A DNA stretch of 64,000 bases from Mycobacterium sp. 236(2023) (lineage in GTDB: Bacteria; Actinomycetota; Actinomycetes; Mycobacteriales; Mycobacteriaceae). A program made the position numbers and the translations under genes. Positions 45,367 through 52,662 of this stretch are shown here, in pieces. Position 1 is the stretch's first letter, and each line of letters starts with the position of its first letter. The notes beneath the pieces were generated by a model. That model had not been told where the DNA came from. It did no database searches and was given only the letters and a program-made list of their open reading frames with translations. The stretch lies in the NCBI RefSeq assembly GCF_029623955.1, contig NZ_JARSBP010000002.1, positions 620,001 through 684,000 on the forward strand. Direction: 5' to 3'.

Positions 45367-45831
45367 TCACACAGCTCCTGGAAATCCGTGCTGACGCCAC
45401 GCCTCGTAGACCGCGACCGCTGCGGCGTTGGACAGGTTCAGTGAGCGCCTGCCGCTGAGCATCGGGATGCGCAGCTGCGACGTGATGTGCGGGTCGGCCA
45501 GCGTTTCCTGGTCGAGGCCGGTGGGTTCCGGGCCGAACATCAGGACGTCACCGGGCTGATAGGCGACGTCGGCGAACGGCTTGGTGGCGTGCGCGGTGAA
45601 CGCGAACACACGAGCAGGCATCAGTGCCGACCACGCCGTATCCAGATCGGGATGCACGGTGACGGACGCGAGGTCGTGATAGTCGAGTCCGGCGCGGCGC
45701 AGCTTCGGTTCGGACAGGTCGAAGCCGAGCGGTTCGACCAGATGTAGTTCGCACCCGGTGCCGGCCACCATCCGGATCGCGTTGCCGGTGTTGGGTGCGA
45801 TGCGCGGCGAGTAGAACAGCACCCTGAACAC
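45367..45831 (-). CDS. tRNA 2'-O-methyltransferase of the SpoU/TrmL family
   Basis: The 154-residue SPOUT methyltransferase is the size of TrmL, which methylates the wobble ribose of certain leucine tRNAs. It shows the three family motifs: FYSPRIAPNTGNAIRM at the start, VLMFGPEPTGLDQE near residue 97, and the knot-forming RSLNLSNAAAVAVYEAWR at the C-terminus. It corresponds to Rv3366 (SpoU). The start is GTG at 45831. Assignment to TrmL rather than another small SpoU enzyme is by length and motifs. Confidence 0.88.
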   Translation of the reverse strand: MFRVLFYSPRIAPNTGNAIRMVAGTGCELHLVEPLGFDLSEPKLRRAGLDYHDLASVTVHPDLDTAWSALMPARVFAFTAHATKPFADVAYQPGDVLMFGPEPTGLDQETLADPHITSQLRIPMLSGRRSLNLSNAAAVAVYEAWRQHGFPGAV

Positions 45832-46041
45832 GACCCGCCACCTTTCCTGTGTGCTCGACGGCCACGAAATCCCCGGCCGATCGCGAAATTTACGTCCATT
45901 GCTCCACGGCCACGCGGCCGGGGCGGCACGCCACCGGTTGTGTTTGCAATTTCCGCGGATTTGCTGAGCGAATTGTTTCGGATCGTAGGGATTGGACCAC
46001 CGCTAAGCAGGGTAAATACGCCTTGTCGAGTGGAGGTATTC

Positions 46042-46197
46042 ATGACGGGCGACAATTCACCACATTTAGCCACTTTGGCCGATGTGTCGCTGATCGGTGA
46101 TTCGCCGATGATGCGGGTGATGAAGAACGAAGTGGTCAGCCGTGAGACCCACGACCGGTTGGCTTCGATCTGTCGCTACGAAGAAGGGCTGGACTGA
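46042..46197 (+). CDS. Small protein A of a convergent paralogous pair
   Basis: The 51-residue protein has GGAGG at 46032-46036, five bases before the ATG. It shares 24 of 41 C-terminal positions, counted by eye, with protein B encoded on the opposite strand at 46205-46357, including the exact block IGDSPMMR, EVV and a final Leu-Asp. There is one Cys (SICRYEEGLD) and no signal peptide or membrane segment. I recognise no family. The similarity of the two proteins, together with good ribosome sites, shows that both are real genes. Regulatory small protein, RiPP-like precursor or toxin-neutraliser are all open. Confidence 0.75.
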   Translation: MTGDNSPHLATLADVSLIGDSPMMRVMKNEVVSRETHDRLASICRYEEGLD

Positions 46198-46213
46198 CCC
46201 GCAGTCAGTCCAG
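46189..46213. repeat. Inverted repeat formed by the two converging gene ends
   Basis: CTGGACTGA (46189-46197) and TCAGTCCAG (46205-46213) are exact reverse complements around a 7-base loop. Each arm is the Leu-Asp-stop end of one of the convergent small genes. The hairpin may act as a short bidirectional transcription or decay barrier, though no uridine run follows. Confidence 0.85.
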
Positions 46214-46357
46214 GCAGGTTTCGTAGCTGGCGATGGAGACCAGGCCCGCGAGGGTGTCGAGGTCGACCACCTCGCTGCTCATTGCCCGCATCATGGGTGA
46301 GTCGCCGATTTCCGAGGCATCTGCCAACAGGGCAACCTCGACGCCGTTCCGGACCAT
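46205..46357 (-). CDS. Small protein B of a convergent paralogous pair
   Basis: The 50-residue protein starts at ATG 46357, seven bases after GGAGG on the coding strand, and reads MVRNGVEVALLADASEIGD then SPMMRAMSSEVV, ending SYETCLD. It is a paralogue of protein A on the plus strand (identical IGDSPMMR, EVV and LD ends), and their stop codons are only seven bases apart. It too has a single Cys, but at a different position, so a shared disulfide is unlikely. No function can be assigned. The upstream 375 bases separate it from the divergent conservon. Confidence 0.72.
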   Translation of the reverse strand: MVRNGVEVALLADASEIGDSPMMRAMSSEVVDLDTLAGLVSIASYETCLD

Positions 46358-46732
46358 AGTGCACCTCCGTTGTGCTGGTTCCTTACTCCCAAGCTACGCG
46401 CGTCCTGATCAAATTCTTCGCGGCCATCAGCGCGTGTCCGACTCGGACCGATAACGATCTTCTACCGGTTCACCGGGGCAATTCCGTCGCTGTCGGCGGC
46501 GCTCGACCACGCCTTTGCTGGCAAGCAACGCCCCGCACCGGTGGGCGTGTTTGCGGGGTGGCGCTGGGCGTTGCCAGCTGTGGAAAGGGCACGTATGGGC
46601 TGGCATACTCGTGCAATCGCCAGGCTCGCCCAGTTCACGTCCCCCGTGCATGAGGGCGCCATCCGCAGGAAGCCTTATGAACGACGCTCGATCCGTGATC
46701 TGCGCGCGCCCGCTCGCCGGCGCGGGTAATCG
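46358..46732. other. 375-base intergenic region before the conservon
   Basis: I see no gene I can support here. It must hold the leftward promoter of small protein B and the rightward promoter of the conservon. Two modest hairpins are visible: TTGCT/AGCAA at 46515-46528 and CCCCGCA/TGCGGGG at 46531-46558. Confidence 0.55.
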
Positions 46733-49324
46733 ATGAAGCCCGACAAACGGCCGTCCCGGTTGGCGCTGTCCAACTGGCCGGTGCGGGCGAAAGTACTGGC
46801 CATCGTTCTCGTCCCGCTCGTGCTCGCGTGCGTGTTCGGCGGGCTGAGGGTGTCGACGAGCGCGACCGCGGCGATGGACCTTCGGGAGTCCGCCGACCGT
46901 GGCGCGATGGTGCCTGCCGTCGTCGACTACATGGCCGCCCTCGAACGTGCGATGGTGACGGCCACCGAAGGCGCGGACACCTCCGCGGCCCTGGCGGAGT
47001 TCGACTCCAGCAAGACCGAGCTGCACCATCTGCTGGAGGCGACCGACGTCGACGACAGCGTCCGGCTCGCGACGAACACCCTGATGGACTACGGGCAGGA
47101 CCTGCTCGACAAGATCGCTGCCAATACGGTCGATCTGCGCGCCCGGGTAATGACCTACGCGCCGCTGCTGATCACCGCAGAGACGGCCATCACCGGGCTC
47201 GTCGGCCCAGACGATGCGACGGTGCGTGCCGAGGGGGACGTGCTGGCGCGCGCTGTCGGTGCCCGTGGGCAGATGGCCATGCAGCGCATGCTCGTCACCC
47301 GAGGCGGGGAGCTTCCCGAGCCCGAGCTGCGCTCGGCGATCGTGACGATCGCAGGTACCGAACCCGCCACGGTTGCCGCGATGGGCACCTTCCTCGGCGG
47401 CACCACCGACCAGGCGGCGGCGCTGCGCTCCGAGATGGTCAAGCGGCTGTCTGTTATCTCAGATCCCGGGGCGGTGCTGGTCGGCAACCCTGATCTGCTG
47501 GCCTCCCAGCAGATCACCGGCGACATCGCCGACGGCGTCATCGCCCAAACCTCCGATGCGATACCGGCCACCGTCGGCGGTCAGGCCGATGCGGCGCGTA
47601 CCGCCGCGATCAGGGATGCCGCCCTCGTCGGCGCCGCGATCCTCATCGCGCTGATCCTGGTCACCCTCGTCGCCCGCTCGCTCGTGCTTCCGCTGCGGAC
47701 ACTGCGCGACAGCGCGTTGAAGGTCGCACACGAAGACCTCGCCCGCGAGGTCGAGCACGTGCGCAGCGACGGCAAGGAATTTCCGGTGCAGCCCATCCCG
47801 GTGCGCACCTCCGAAGAGGTGGGCCAGGTCGCGCATGCTGTCGACGAGCTGCACCAGCAGGCGATCATGCTGGCCGGGGAGCAGGCGCGTCTTCAGCTTC
47901 AGGTCACCGACATGTTCGAGACGCTGTCGCGGCGCAACCGCTCGCTCGTCGATCAACAGCTCTCGCTCATCGATCAGCTCGAGCGCGACGAAGAGGACCC
48001 GGCCCGGCTGGAGAGCCTGTTCCGGTTGGACCACCTGGCGGCCCGCATGCGACGCAACGGCTCCAACCTGATGGTGTTGGCGGGTGCGCCGATGTCACGT
48101 GAGCAGGCCGAATCGGTGCCCACTGCGGCTCTGGTCAACGCCGCCGCCTCCGAAGTGGAGGAGTACACCCGGGTCGTCACCGCCGGTCTGCCCGACAGCG
48201 AGATCGACGGCGTCGTCGCGGGCGACCTCGTGCACCTGCTCGCCGAACTTCTCGACAACGCATTGCGTTACTCGCCGCCGACCACGCGGGTGACGGTCTC
48301 GGCGGTACACACCGGCAACAACGGCCTGGTCATCGAGGTCAGCGACACGGGTCTCGGCATGACGGAATCCGACCTGCGGGTTGCGAACACCCGGCTGGAA
48401 TCCGGCGGCGAGGTGAACCCGTACACGGCCCGCCACATGGGCCTGTTCGTCGTGGGCCGGCTCGCCGCACAGCACGGCCTCGTCGTGCGGCTGCGTAGCA
48501 CCGTCGCCGGCCAAGCGGATTCCGGAACCACGGCCGGGGTCTACATCCCGAGCCGTCTGCTGATCCACGCCCGCGCCGAGGTACGCAACGGCAGCGCCCG
48601 GCGGGTGCCCGCCGACGCCCATGCCGGTCTGGTGACCGCTCTGGCTCTCGAGGGCGCGCGCTGGCCGGCGGCCGCACCCACCGTGGTCCCTGACCCTGCG
48701 CCCGCTGCCGAACCCGTTGCACCCGTCGCCCAGCCTGCCGCGGAGCTGCTGCCCCAGCGGCGCCCCGGCGCCAGCGGTATCACCGAGACTCCGGCCGCAC
48801 CTGCTCCGCCGCGGCCGGAACCTCCGGCGCACGAGCCGCCCGTGCGCACCGATGTGTCGTCGTTCTTTTCCGCGCGGCCCCAGCCGCAGGTCGAGCCCCA
48901 GCCGCAGGTCGAGCCCCAGCCCGCCCCTCCCCGCGCCGGGCACGCCACGATCGACGATGACGACGACGCGATCTATCAGAAGATGCTGTCCGAGTGGCTC
49001 GTCGACCCGCACGAGCTGTCGCAGAGCTCCGACCTCAACTGGAAGTCGGTGTGGGACAACGGCTGGTCGGCGGCCGAGGCCGCGGAAGCCACCCCGGTGC
49101 GCGATCACACCGTCGACGGGCTTCCGGTCCGGCAGCCGGGCGCGCGACTGGTCCCCGGCCACGCGGAAGAACGGCCGGTACCATCGGCCGACGAGCCCGA
49201 GAACGGGCACGCGTTGCCCGTCCGCGACCCGGACGCGGTGCGTGCCAGCATCGGGGGCCACTTCGGCGGCGTGCATGCCGGCCGCCGTCGAGCCCAGGAA
49301 ACGGGAGGGACCGACTTCCAGTGA
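46733..49324 (+). CDS. Conservon sensor histidine kinase-like protein (Rv3365c-like)
   Basis: The 863-residue protein has a first transmembrane helix at about 18-40, an extracytoplasmic nitrate/sulfonate-sensing-like helical domain, a second transmembrane helix at about 293-317 and a HAMP region. The kinase-type ATPase has [15 protein letters not shown] near residue 500, [11 protein letters not shown] near residue 535 and [15 protein letters not shown]. No clear phosphoacceptor His precedes the ATPase in the usual box. From about residue 630 to the end it is proline-rich and disordered, with a PQPQVE duplication. It heads the actinobacterial cvn operon (sensor, Roadblock, DUF742, GTPase). M. 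tuberculosis has the same set, Rv3365c to Rv3362c. Confidence 0.9.
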   Translation: MKPDKRPSRLALSNWPVRAKVLAIVLVPLVLACVFGGLRVSTSATAAMDLRESADRGAMVPAVVDYMAALERAMVTATEGADTSAALAEFDSSKTELHHLLEATDVDDSVRLATNTLMDYGQDLLDKIAANTVDLRARVMTYAPLLITAETAITGLVGPDDATVRAEGDVLARAVGARGQMAMQRMLVTRGGELPEPELRSAIVTIAGTEPATVAAMGTFLGGTTDQAAALRSEMVKRLSVISDPGAVLVGNPDLLASQQITGDIADGVIAQTSDAIPATVGGQADAARTAAIRDAALVGAAILIALILVTLVARSLVLPLRTLRDSALKVAHEDLAREVEHVRSDGKEFPVQPIPVRTSEEVGQVAHAVDELHQQAIMLAGEQARLQLQVTDMFETLSRRNRSLVDQQLSLIDQLERDEEDPARLESLFRLDHLAARMRRNGSNLMVLAGAPMSREQAESVPTAALVNAAASEVEEYTRVVTAGLPDSEIDGVVAGDLVHLLAELLDNALRYSPPTTRVTVSAVHTGNNGLVIEVSDTGLGMTESDLRVANTRLESGGEVNPYTARHMGLFVVGRLAAQHGLVVRLRSTVAGQADSGTTAGVYIPSRLLIHARAEVRNGSARRVPADAHAGLVTALALEGARWPAAAPTVVPDPAPAAEPVAPVAQPAAELLPQRRPGASGITETPAAPAPPRPEPPAHEPPVRTDVSSFFSARPQPQVEPQPQVEPQPAPPRAGHATIDDDDDAIYQKMLSEWLVDPHELSQSSDLNWKSVWDNGWSAAEAAEATPVRDHTVDGLPVRQPGARLVPGHAEERPVPSADEPENGHALPVRDPDAVRASIGGHFGGVHAGRRRAQETGGTDFQ
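48881..48916 (+). repeat. 18-base tandem repeat in the conservon sensor tail
   Basis: An 18-base unit at 48881-48898 is repeated exactly at 48899-48916, encoding two Pro-Gln-Val-Glu-Pro-type hexapeptides in the disordered C-terminal region. Such repeats vary in copy number between strains. Confidence 0.85.
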
Positions 49325-49731
49325 GTGCGCCGACGGAACCCGGATCTTCGCTGGACTGGCTGGTCGCCAAGTTCGCCCGCGAAGTGGCCGGGGTGTCGCA
49401 CGCGATCCTGGTGTCGGCGGACGGGCTGCTGGTCGCGGCGAGCGAACACCTGCCGGGGGAGCGTGCCGACCAGCTCGCCGCCGTGGCGTCAGGGCTGGCG
49501 AGCCTGTCGGTCGGGGCCGCCCAACTGTTCGACGGCGGGCACGTCCTGCAGTCGGTCGTCGAGATGGAGAACGGCTATCTGCTGCTGATGCGGGTGGGCG
49601 ACGGCTCCAATCTCGCCACGCTTGCCACCCGCAACTGCGACATCGGTCAGATCGGCTATGAGATGGCGATCCTCGTCGAACGTGTCGGCACGGTCGTGCA
49701 GTCGCAGCGCCGCTCCCCGCATCACTCGTGA
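49321..49731 (+). CDS. Roadblock/LC7 domain protein of the conservon (Rv3364c-like)
   Basis: The 136-residue protein has one Roadblock/LC7 domain: [31 protein letters not shown] near the start, [18 protein letters not shown], and [24 protein letters not shown]. Roadblock proteins act as platforms or GAP-like partners for small GTPases, here the GTPase encoded two genes downstream. The GTG start overlaps the sensor stop by four bases (GTGA), and its own stop overlaps the next start in the same way. Confidence 0.93.
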   Translation: MSAPTEPGSSLDWLVAKFAREVAGVSHAILVSADGLLVAASEHLPGERADQLAAVASGLASLSVGAAQLFDGGHVLQSVVEMENGYLLLMRVGDGSNLATLATRNCDIGQIGYEMAILVERVGTVVQSQRRSPHHS

Positions 49732-50078
49732 GCGACAAGCCCAACCTGGTACGTCCGTACACGCTGACGGCAGGTCGCACCGATGCCGCGGTGCCGCTTC
49801 CGCTGGAGGCGCCCGTCGGTATCGTGACCCCGGCCCTGCAGTCCGGCTGGCCGGGCAACGACGTCCGCAGTCAGATCCTCGCGTTGTGCGCAGACCGGCC
49901 GTCGGTCGCCGAGATTGCCGCGCATCTCTCGTTGCCGCTCGGCGTGGCGCGGGTACTCGTCGGGGATCTGGTGATGCAGGGTTATGTGCGGGTTCACGCC
50001 ACCTTGGGCGAGGCCGCGACGGCCGACGAACGACGAGAACTGATCGGAAGGACACTGCGTGGCCTCAGGGCACTCTGA
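49728..50078 (+). CDS. DUF742 protein of the conservon (Rv3363c-like)
   Basis: The 116-residue protein is the DUF742 member of the cvn operon. It begins with the conserved [12 protein letters not shown] and has a winged-helix-like part, [44 protein letters not shown]742 proteins may bind DNA or the GTPase; the role is not settled. The GTG start is coupled to the Roadblock gene, and its end overlaps the GTPase gene by 20 bases. Confidence 0.92.
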   Translation: MSDKPNLVRPYTLTAGRTDAAVPLPLEAPVGIVTPALQSGWPGNDVRSQILALCADRPSVAEIAAHLSLPLGVARVLVGDLVMQGYVRVHATLGEAATADERRELIGRTLRGLRAL

Positions 50079-50643
50079 TCGCGTCCGCGGCCGAGCGGCG
50101 TCGACGAAGATCGTCGTCTCCGGCGGCTTCGGCGCGGGCAAGACGACGTTCGTTGGCGCGGTGTCGGAGATCGTGCCGTTGCGCACCGAGGCGCTGGTGA
50201 CCAACGCGTCGACGGGGTTCGACGGTCTGGCCGCCACCCCCGAGAAGTCGACGACGACCGTCGCGATGGACTTCGGGCGCATCAGCCTCGGCGACGACCT
50301 GGTGCTCTACCTGTTCGGCACGCCCGGGCAGCGCCGGTTCTGGTTCATGTGGGACGACCTGGTGCGTGGCGCGATCGGCGCCATCATCCTGGTCGACGTC
50401 CGCAGGCTTGAGGACAGCTTTGCCGCCGTCGATTTCTTCGAGGCACGCAAGCTGCCGTTTCTGGTTGCCGTCAACGAGTTCGACGGTGCTCCACGCCATC
50501 CGCTGCACGCGGTCCGCGAGGCGCTCGCGCTGTCCGAGCACATCCCGGTGATCTCCGTGGATGCGCGCAGCCGCGAATCGGCGAAGGCCGCGCTGATCGC
50601 CGTGTCGGAGTATGCGTTGAGCCGGCTGGCGCCGACCGGCTGA
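50059..50643 (+). CDS. Conservon GTP-binding protein (Rv3362c-like)
   Basis: The 194-residue GTPase has the P-loop SGGFGAGKTTFVGA near residue 23, a switch-II-like LFGTPGQRRFWFMWDDL near residue 88 and the guanine-specific NEFDGA near residue 140. The Gln after Gly in the FGTPGQ motif is retained, unlike many cvn proteins. In M. tuberculosis the product works with MfpA: GTPase Rv3362c (MfpB) is reported to influence MfpA-linked fluoroquinolone resistance. The GTG start lies within the DUF742 gene, and mfpA follows four bases after the stop. Confidence 0.93.
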   Translation: MASGHSDRVRGRAASTKIVVSGGFGAGKTTFVGAVSEIVPLRTEALVTNASTGFDGLAATPEKSTTTVAMDFGRISLGDDLVLYLFGTPGQRRFWFMWDDLVRGAIGAIILVDVRRLEDSFAAVDFFEARKLPFLVAVNEFDGAPRHPLHAVREALALSEHIPVISVDARSRESAKAALIAVSEYALSRLAPTG

Positions 50644-50647
50644 ACGG

Positions 50648-51199
50648 ATGGACCCTACCGAAGCCGACCGCGAGTTCGAGGGGCAGAGCTTTCGCGACGA
50701 GGATCTCAGCCGGCTGCGCACCGAGCGGGTGGTCTTCACCGAATGCGATTTCACGGGTGCCGACCTGTCGGATTCCGAGCACACCGGATCCGCCTTCCGC
50801 AACTGCACCTTTCGCCGTACATCGTTGTGGCACAGCACGTTTCGCCATTGCAGCTTCTTGGGTTCGAATTTCACGGAGTGCCGGATGCGGCCGCTGACAC
50901 TAATCGAAGTGGATTTCACGCTCGCTGTGCTCGCCGGCGCCGACCTGCGCAAGGCGGACCTGTCGGACTGCCGCCTGCGTGAGACCAGCCTGGTGGGCAC
51001 TGACCTGCGCGAGGCGACGCTCGCGCGTTCTGACCTGACCGGGGCCCGCGTGCAGGACGCCCGGCTGGAATCCGCGGACCTGCGCGGCGCCCGGGTCGAC
51101 CCCACGTTCTGGACCACCGCCAAACTCCGTGGCGCCAAGGTCGACATCGACCAGGCGATCGCGTTCGCCGCCGCACACGGTCTCGATATCGGCGGCTGA
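50648..51199 (+). CDS. mfpA: Pentapeptide-repeat DNA mimic MfpA
   Basis: MfpA folds as a right-handed quadrilateral beta-helix that mimics B-DNA, binds DNA gyrase and protects it from fluoroquinolones. The 183-residue protein is the same length as M. tuberculosis MfpA and consists of A(D/N)(L/F)xx repeats, for example ADLSDSEHTGSAFRNCTF and ADLRKADLSDCRLRETSL. A break near residues 85-93 (MRPLTLIEV) interrupts the helix and a short C-terminal helix ends it. It is the fifth gene of the conservon and lies four bases after the GTPase gene, consistent with a functional MfpA-GTPase pair. Confidence 0.95.
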   Translation: MDPTEADREFEGQSFRDEDLSRLRTERVVFTECDFTGADLSDSEHTGSAFRNCTFRRTSLWHSTFRHCSFLGSNFTECRMRPLTLIEVDFTLAVLAGADLRKADLSDCRLRETSLVGTDLREATLARSDLTGARVQDARLESADLRGARVDPTFWTTAKLRGAKVDIDQAIAFAAAHGLDIGG

Positions 51200-51235
51200 A
51201 CTGCTCCTGTTCTCGCCCGACGACTGGCTGTTGGG

Positions 51236-51847
51236 CTAGTTCTTGCAGATCGCTCGTGCCACCAGCGTGGCGATCGTGCGGCAGTAGTCCTCACCGATGG
51301 CGTCGTTCGAATACAACGCGAAGGTGTGCAAGGGCGAGGTGAGCAACTGCAGGGCGACGACGGGTTTGACGTCGTCCCGCAATTCGCCGCGCTCGGCGGC
51401 TCGCCTGAACATCCCCTCGACCATCTCGCGCCGGATCGTCCAGAAATGGTTACGCGTGGTCGGGTCGACGGCCTCGGATTTACTGTCGATGACCATCATG
51501 CGAGAGATCCGGCGGCCCACCGGCTCGTTGAGGTAGGCGGCCAGAGCCAGCGCGAGTCCGGTGAGGTCGCCGTGCAACGTGCCAGTGTCGGGCAGGTCCA
51601 TCGCTGCCTCGCTGTAGCTCAGCAGAGCCTCGGCGATCAGCTCGTGTTCGTTGCGCCACGTCTGACGTAGATACTCGGGGCTCAGACGGGCACGATGCGC
51701 CACCCCTTCGATGCGGAAGCGATCGACGCCCCACTGCTGCACTTCCGCCAACGCCGCCTCGATCGCGGCGGTGCGTTGCGTCATGTCGTGGTCCGACAAC
51801 TCGACAACCCCCTGTCCCGGCGACGAGCGTACGGAAACCGGACGCAT
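51236..51847 (-). CDS. TetR-family regulator
   Basis: The 203-residue protein has a TetR helix-turn-helix: TAAIEAALAEVQQWGVDRFRIEGVAHRARLSPEYLRQTWRNEHELI. A helical ligand domain follows (LPDTGTLHGDLTGLALALAAYL, RREMVEGMFRRAAERGELRDDV). The start could be ATG 51847 or a later Met (MTQRTAAIEAAL), since the first 20 residues are not part of the domain. It converges on mfpA and is divergent from a lipoprotein gene 65 bases away, which is a possible target. Confidence 0.88.
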   Translation of the reverse strand: MRPVSVRSSPGQGVVELSDHDMTQRTAAIEAALAEVQQWGVDRFRIEGVAHRARLSPEYLRQTWRNEHELIAEALLSYSEAAMDLPDTGTLHGDLTGLALALAAYLNEPVGRRISRMMVIDSKSEAVDPTTRNHFWTIRREMVEGMFRRAAERGELRDDVKPVVALQLLTSPLHTFALYSNDAIGEDYCRTIATLVARAICKN

Positions 51848-51912
51848 CTGCTGTGCCTTTCAACCAAATGCGGGGCACAGCAGATTCACAGCGTCGTACT
51901 AGGGTGGTCTGA

Positions 51913-52608
51913 GTGCGACTTCATTGGGCGACAAGTGTGTTGGTTTCGTCGGCGGTGTTGATCGCCGGCTGTGGCGGCGACCGGCAGGTGCCGGGCCACC
52001 CGGTCGCCGCGGCCGAGACCGGTACCGCCCAATCCGGCGATCCCGCAGCCGACATCGAAGCCATCGAGGCCACCTTCGAGCAGTACCGCAGCGAGCTGTT
52101 GGCCCAGAACGGCGCCGCCGTACCGGCATTGGTGAGCCCGTCGACGATCGAGCACTACGACTACGTGGTGGACCTCGCGCAGACGGCCGGCCCCGCCGAG
52201 ATCGCCGGCACCGGCGTCATGGACCGCGTCATGATCGCCCGGTTGCGTGTCGAGACTCCGCCGGACTTCGCGTCGATGGACGGCGCCGGGCTACTCGCCT
52301 ACGGCGTCGACGAGGGCATGATCGACGCGTCGTCGGTCGACGGCAACAGCCTCGGTGAGATCCGCGTCGAGGGCGACCGCGGGTACGCCGAGATGCTGTT
52401 GGACGCCGCGCCGAGCGGGGTCGAATGGGAGTTCGCCCGCGTCGGTTCGGAGTGGACCTTCGACCTGGCGGCCGGCTTTCCGTTGGTCAACGAGACGCTG
52501 TCGCAGATCGCCGCGGAAGCGGGCATGACCGACGACGAGTTCGTCTTCGACGCGGTCAGCATGGTGACCGGTCAGGAAGTCGACGCGTCGGTCTTCGATA
52601 GACCCTAG
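51913..52608 (+). CDS. Putative lipoprotein of unknown function
   Basis: The 231-residue product starts with a short signal peptide and the lipobox LIAGC, so Cys20 would be lipidated. The mature protein is acidic, with an NTF2-like look: DIEAIEATFEQYRSELLAQNGAAVPALVS, a middle segment IEHYDYVVDLAQTAG, and VEGDRGYAEMLLDAAPSGVEWEFARVGSEWTFDL. I do not recognise a named family. The GTG at 51913 is close to the divergent TetR gene. Confidence 0.75.
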   Translation: MRLHWATSVLVSSAVLIAGCGGDRQVPGHPVAAAETGTAQSGDPAADIEAIEATFEQYRSELLAQNGAAVPALVSPSTIEHYDYVVDLAQTAGPAEIAGTGVMDRVMIARLRVETPPDFASMDGAGLLAYGVDEGMIDASSVDGNSLGEIRVEGDRGYAEMLLDAAPSGVEWEFARVGSEWTFDLAAGFPLVNETLSQIAAEAGMTDDEFVFDAVSMVTGQEVDASVFDRP

Positions 52609-52662
52609 CCTGCGGAATTTGATGGCGCGACTCCTCGCACCTCGTACCTCGGCGCTTCGTCG

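Noticed and set aside
46427..47029. 200-codon minus-strand frame before the conservon
   Set aside because: It is antisense to the conservon sensor start and rich in Arg, Gly and His without a fold pattern.
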